From Sphingobium sp. Cam5-1 (GTDB lineage Bacteria > Pseudomonadota > Alphaproteobacteria > Sphingomonadales > Sphingomonadaceae), in the NCBI RefSeq assembly GCF_015693305.1, contig NZ_CP065140.1, positions 124,001-188,000 of the forward strand: a stretch of 64,000 nt of DNA, in the 5' to 3' direction. Position numbers and translations under genes: made by a program. Under the pieces are notes generated by a model. That model searched no databases and had not been told where the DNA came from. It saw only the letters and a program-made list of their open reading frames with translations. Of the stretch, positions 63,157-64,000 are shown one piece after another. How positions within the stretch are numbered: the stretch's first letter is position 1; the number at the start of each line of letters is the position of its first letter.

Positions 63157-63825
63157 TCAGCTTCCTTTGCCTTGTGCTCGCGGGAGAGACAGGTGAATGC
63201 GTTCGACCTCGGCCAGGAGCGTCTTGCGCAGATTGGCACGGACGTCGGTATCGCGGATGCCCTGGAGGGCCCGGTTGGCCTCCGCGCGCTGACCGGCGGC
63301 GAGAAGGGCGAGAATGAGATTGTTGCGGATGACTTCGTCGCCAGGGGCCAGATCGGCAGCACCCTTCAGGGCATCGACCGCCTCGCTGTATCGTCCGACG
63401 CGTAGAAACGCATAGCCAAGGGCATTGCGAATGAAGGGATCTGCCGGGCGGGCTGTGCGTGCGGTCTGATAGTAAGCGGTTGCGCCGGTCCAATCATTCC
63501 CGGCGGCCGCGACATGGCCACGGACGGCGCTAACTGTACCATTCCGGTCGTCCGGAAGGGCCTGCGCCAAGGTGCCGGCTTCCTCGACTCTGCCGAGGTC
63601 AAGAAGGCTGTTCACGCGAAGGATGCGTGCTTCAAGGTCGTGGGGATAGCGCCGTTCGAAGTCATCGAGATAGGCGAGGGCTGCCCGGGGTCGACCATCG
63701 ATCCGTGCCTGTTGGATGAGCTGAAGGTAGAGCGGGCGGGTCGAAGGCACATCGTCTGGCGCCCGCGCTGCCTGGAGCGGCGCGCTTAGGGCGAGCGCAA
63801 GGATAGGAAGAATAGCGCCTTTCAT
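63157..63825 (-). CDS. tadD: TadD-like secreted TPR protein
   Basis: A 222-residue protein with a signal (MKGAILPILALALSAPLQA) and TPR motifs (AALAYLDDFERRYPHDLEARILRVNSLLDLGRVEEA; ATAYYQTARTARPADPFIRNALGYAFLRVGRYSEAVDALKGAADLAPGDEVIRNNLILALLAAGQ). TadD-type TPR proteins help assemble the Tad secretin. Its start codon overlaps the tadC stop by ATGA. The gene symbol is by position and type. Confidence 0.7.
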   Translation of the reverse strand: MKGAILPILALALSAPLQAARAPDDVPSTRPLYLQLIQQARIDGRPRAALAYLDDFERRYPHDLEARILRVNSLLDLGRVEEAGTLAQALPDDRNGTVSAVRGHVAAAGNDWTGATAYYQTARTARPADPFIRNALGYAFLRVGRYSEAVDALKGAADLAPGDEVIRNNLILALLAAGQRAEANRALQGIRDTDVRANLRKTLLAEVERIHLSLPRAQGKGS

Positions 63826-64000
63826 TGGTTCATGCCCCGCAACGTATCGAAGATTGTCACGACTGGTGGCCCGGCGAGGACGATGAAAAGCCCGGGCATG
63901 AAAAAGACGATCATGAGGACCACCATCTTGACGGTGATCTTGCCCATTGCCTCGCGTGCCCGCGCGACGCGCTGCTGGGTAAATTCCCGAATGAACTCCC
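63822..64000 (-). CDS. tadC: TadC-like inner-membrane protein (partial)
   Basis: The C-terminal 58 residues are visible, reading EFIREFTQQRVARAREAMGK and ITVKMVVLMIVFFMPGLF, then IVLAGPPVVTIFD; the rest lies beyond the right edge. The last membrane helix and the R-A-R-E-A-M-G-K segment before it are typical of TadC, a type II/IV secretion F-family platform protein. It overlaps tadD by ATGA, which places these genes in one tad operon reading leftward. Confidence 0.8.
   Translation of the reverse strand, partial: EFIREFTQQRVARAREAMGKITVKMVVLMIVFFMPGLFIVLAGPPVVTIFDTLRGMNQ

Noticed and set aside
61040-63493. Extending the TadG-like protein to the full 817-codon open frame
   Set aside because: The N-terminal 190 codons overlap two genes in the operon and have Arg/Pro-rich antisense-like composition; the family signature begins right after ATG 62917.
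1-64000. tRNA, rRNA, riboswitch or prophage modules
   Set aside because: I looked for characteristic tRNA arms, rRNA segments and phage structural genes and saw none; small RNAs cannot be excluded by eye.

Overview
The window looks like a replicon segment (megaplasmid or chromid) from a GC-rich alphaproteobacterium of the Sphingomonadaceae type. A ParA-ParB-RepA (RPA-family initiator) operon followed by ten iteron-like repeats at about 40.4-45.0 kb marks it as an extrachromosomal or secondary replicon. Sphingomonad-like proteins support the lineage, for example EctC and EctD whose metal-ligand residue numbers agree with those I recall for Sphingopyxis alaskensis. I could run no database search; family calls come from recognised motifs.

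Layout. 0-3.3 kb: a nitrobindin-like protein cut by the left edge, a ClC transporter and a YihY/BrkB membrane protein, all on the minus strand. 3.35-13.7 kb: an osmoadaptation block. A MarR-type EctR diverges from a seven-gene plus-strand operon (ectA, ectB, ectC, ectD, a YcaD-like MFS carrier, a ProP-like MFS carrier, a YbdG-type mechanosensitive channel), followed by a membrane PQQ glucose dehydrogenase. It combines solute synthesis, probable uptake or export, and release. 13.9-31.7 kb: mixed envelope and signalling genes, namely a zeta-toxin remnant, an SLC13 permease, a KdpD/KdpE-like pair without kdpFABC, an Xre/RES toxin-antitoxin pair with a palindromic operator on its -10 box, a class A beta-lactamase, small secreted proteins and lipoproteins, a soluble lytic transglycosylase, RlpA, and a MASE1 histidine kinase with a FixJ-like regulator. 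31.9-40 kb: an EamA exporter, LysR with a divergent SDR, catalase, an AraC-type regulator, and two adjacent small secreted proteins that look like protease inhibitors (I42 and Inh families).

40.4-48.5 kb is the replication and partition core plus debris: parA-parB-repA, two identical 16-bp palindromic cores (candidate parS) on either side of repA, iterons, a DUF1612/HTH gene, a broken IS256-family transposase and REP-like elements. 48.5-64 kb is a cell-surface region: a TpsB outer-membrane transporter, a 2OG-Fe dioxygenase, a prepilin peptidase, a collagen-like lipoprotein, a degenerate EAL protein, an outer-membrane beta-barrel, a second ParB without ParA, and a Tad/Flp pilus cluster on the minus strand that runs off the right edge and includes a prepilin-peptidase-like protein lacking both catalytic aspartates.

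The least expected signal is a recurring palindrome, core TTTTGCGTATACGCAAAA, found in four places, each about 65-110 bp upstream of a start codon. It may mark a small unrecognised regulon that includes several surface-region genes.
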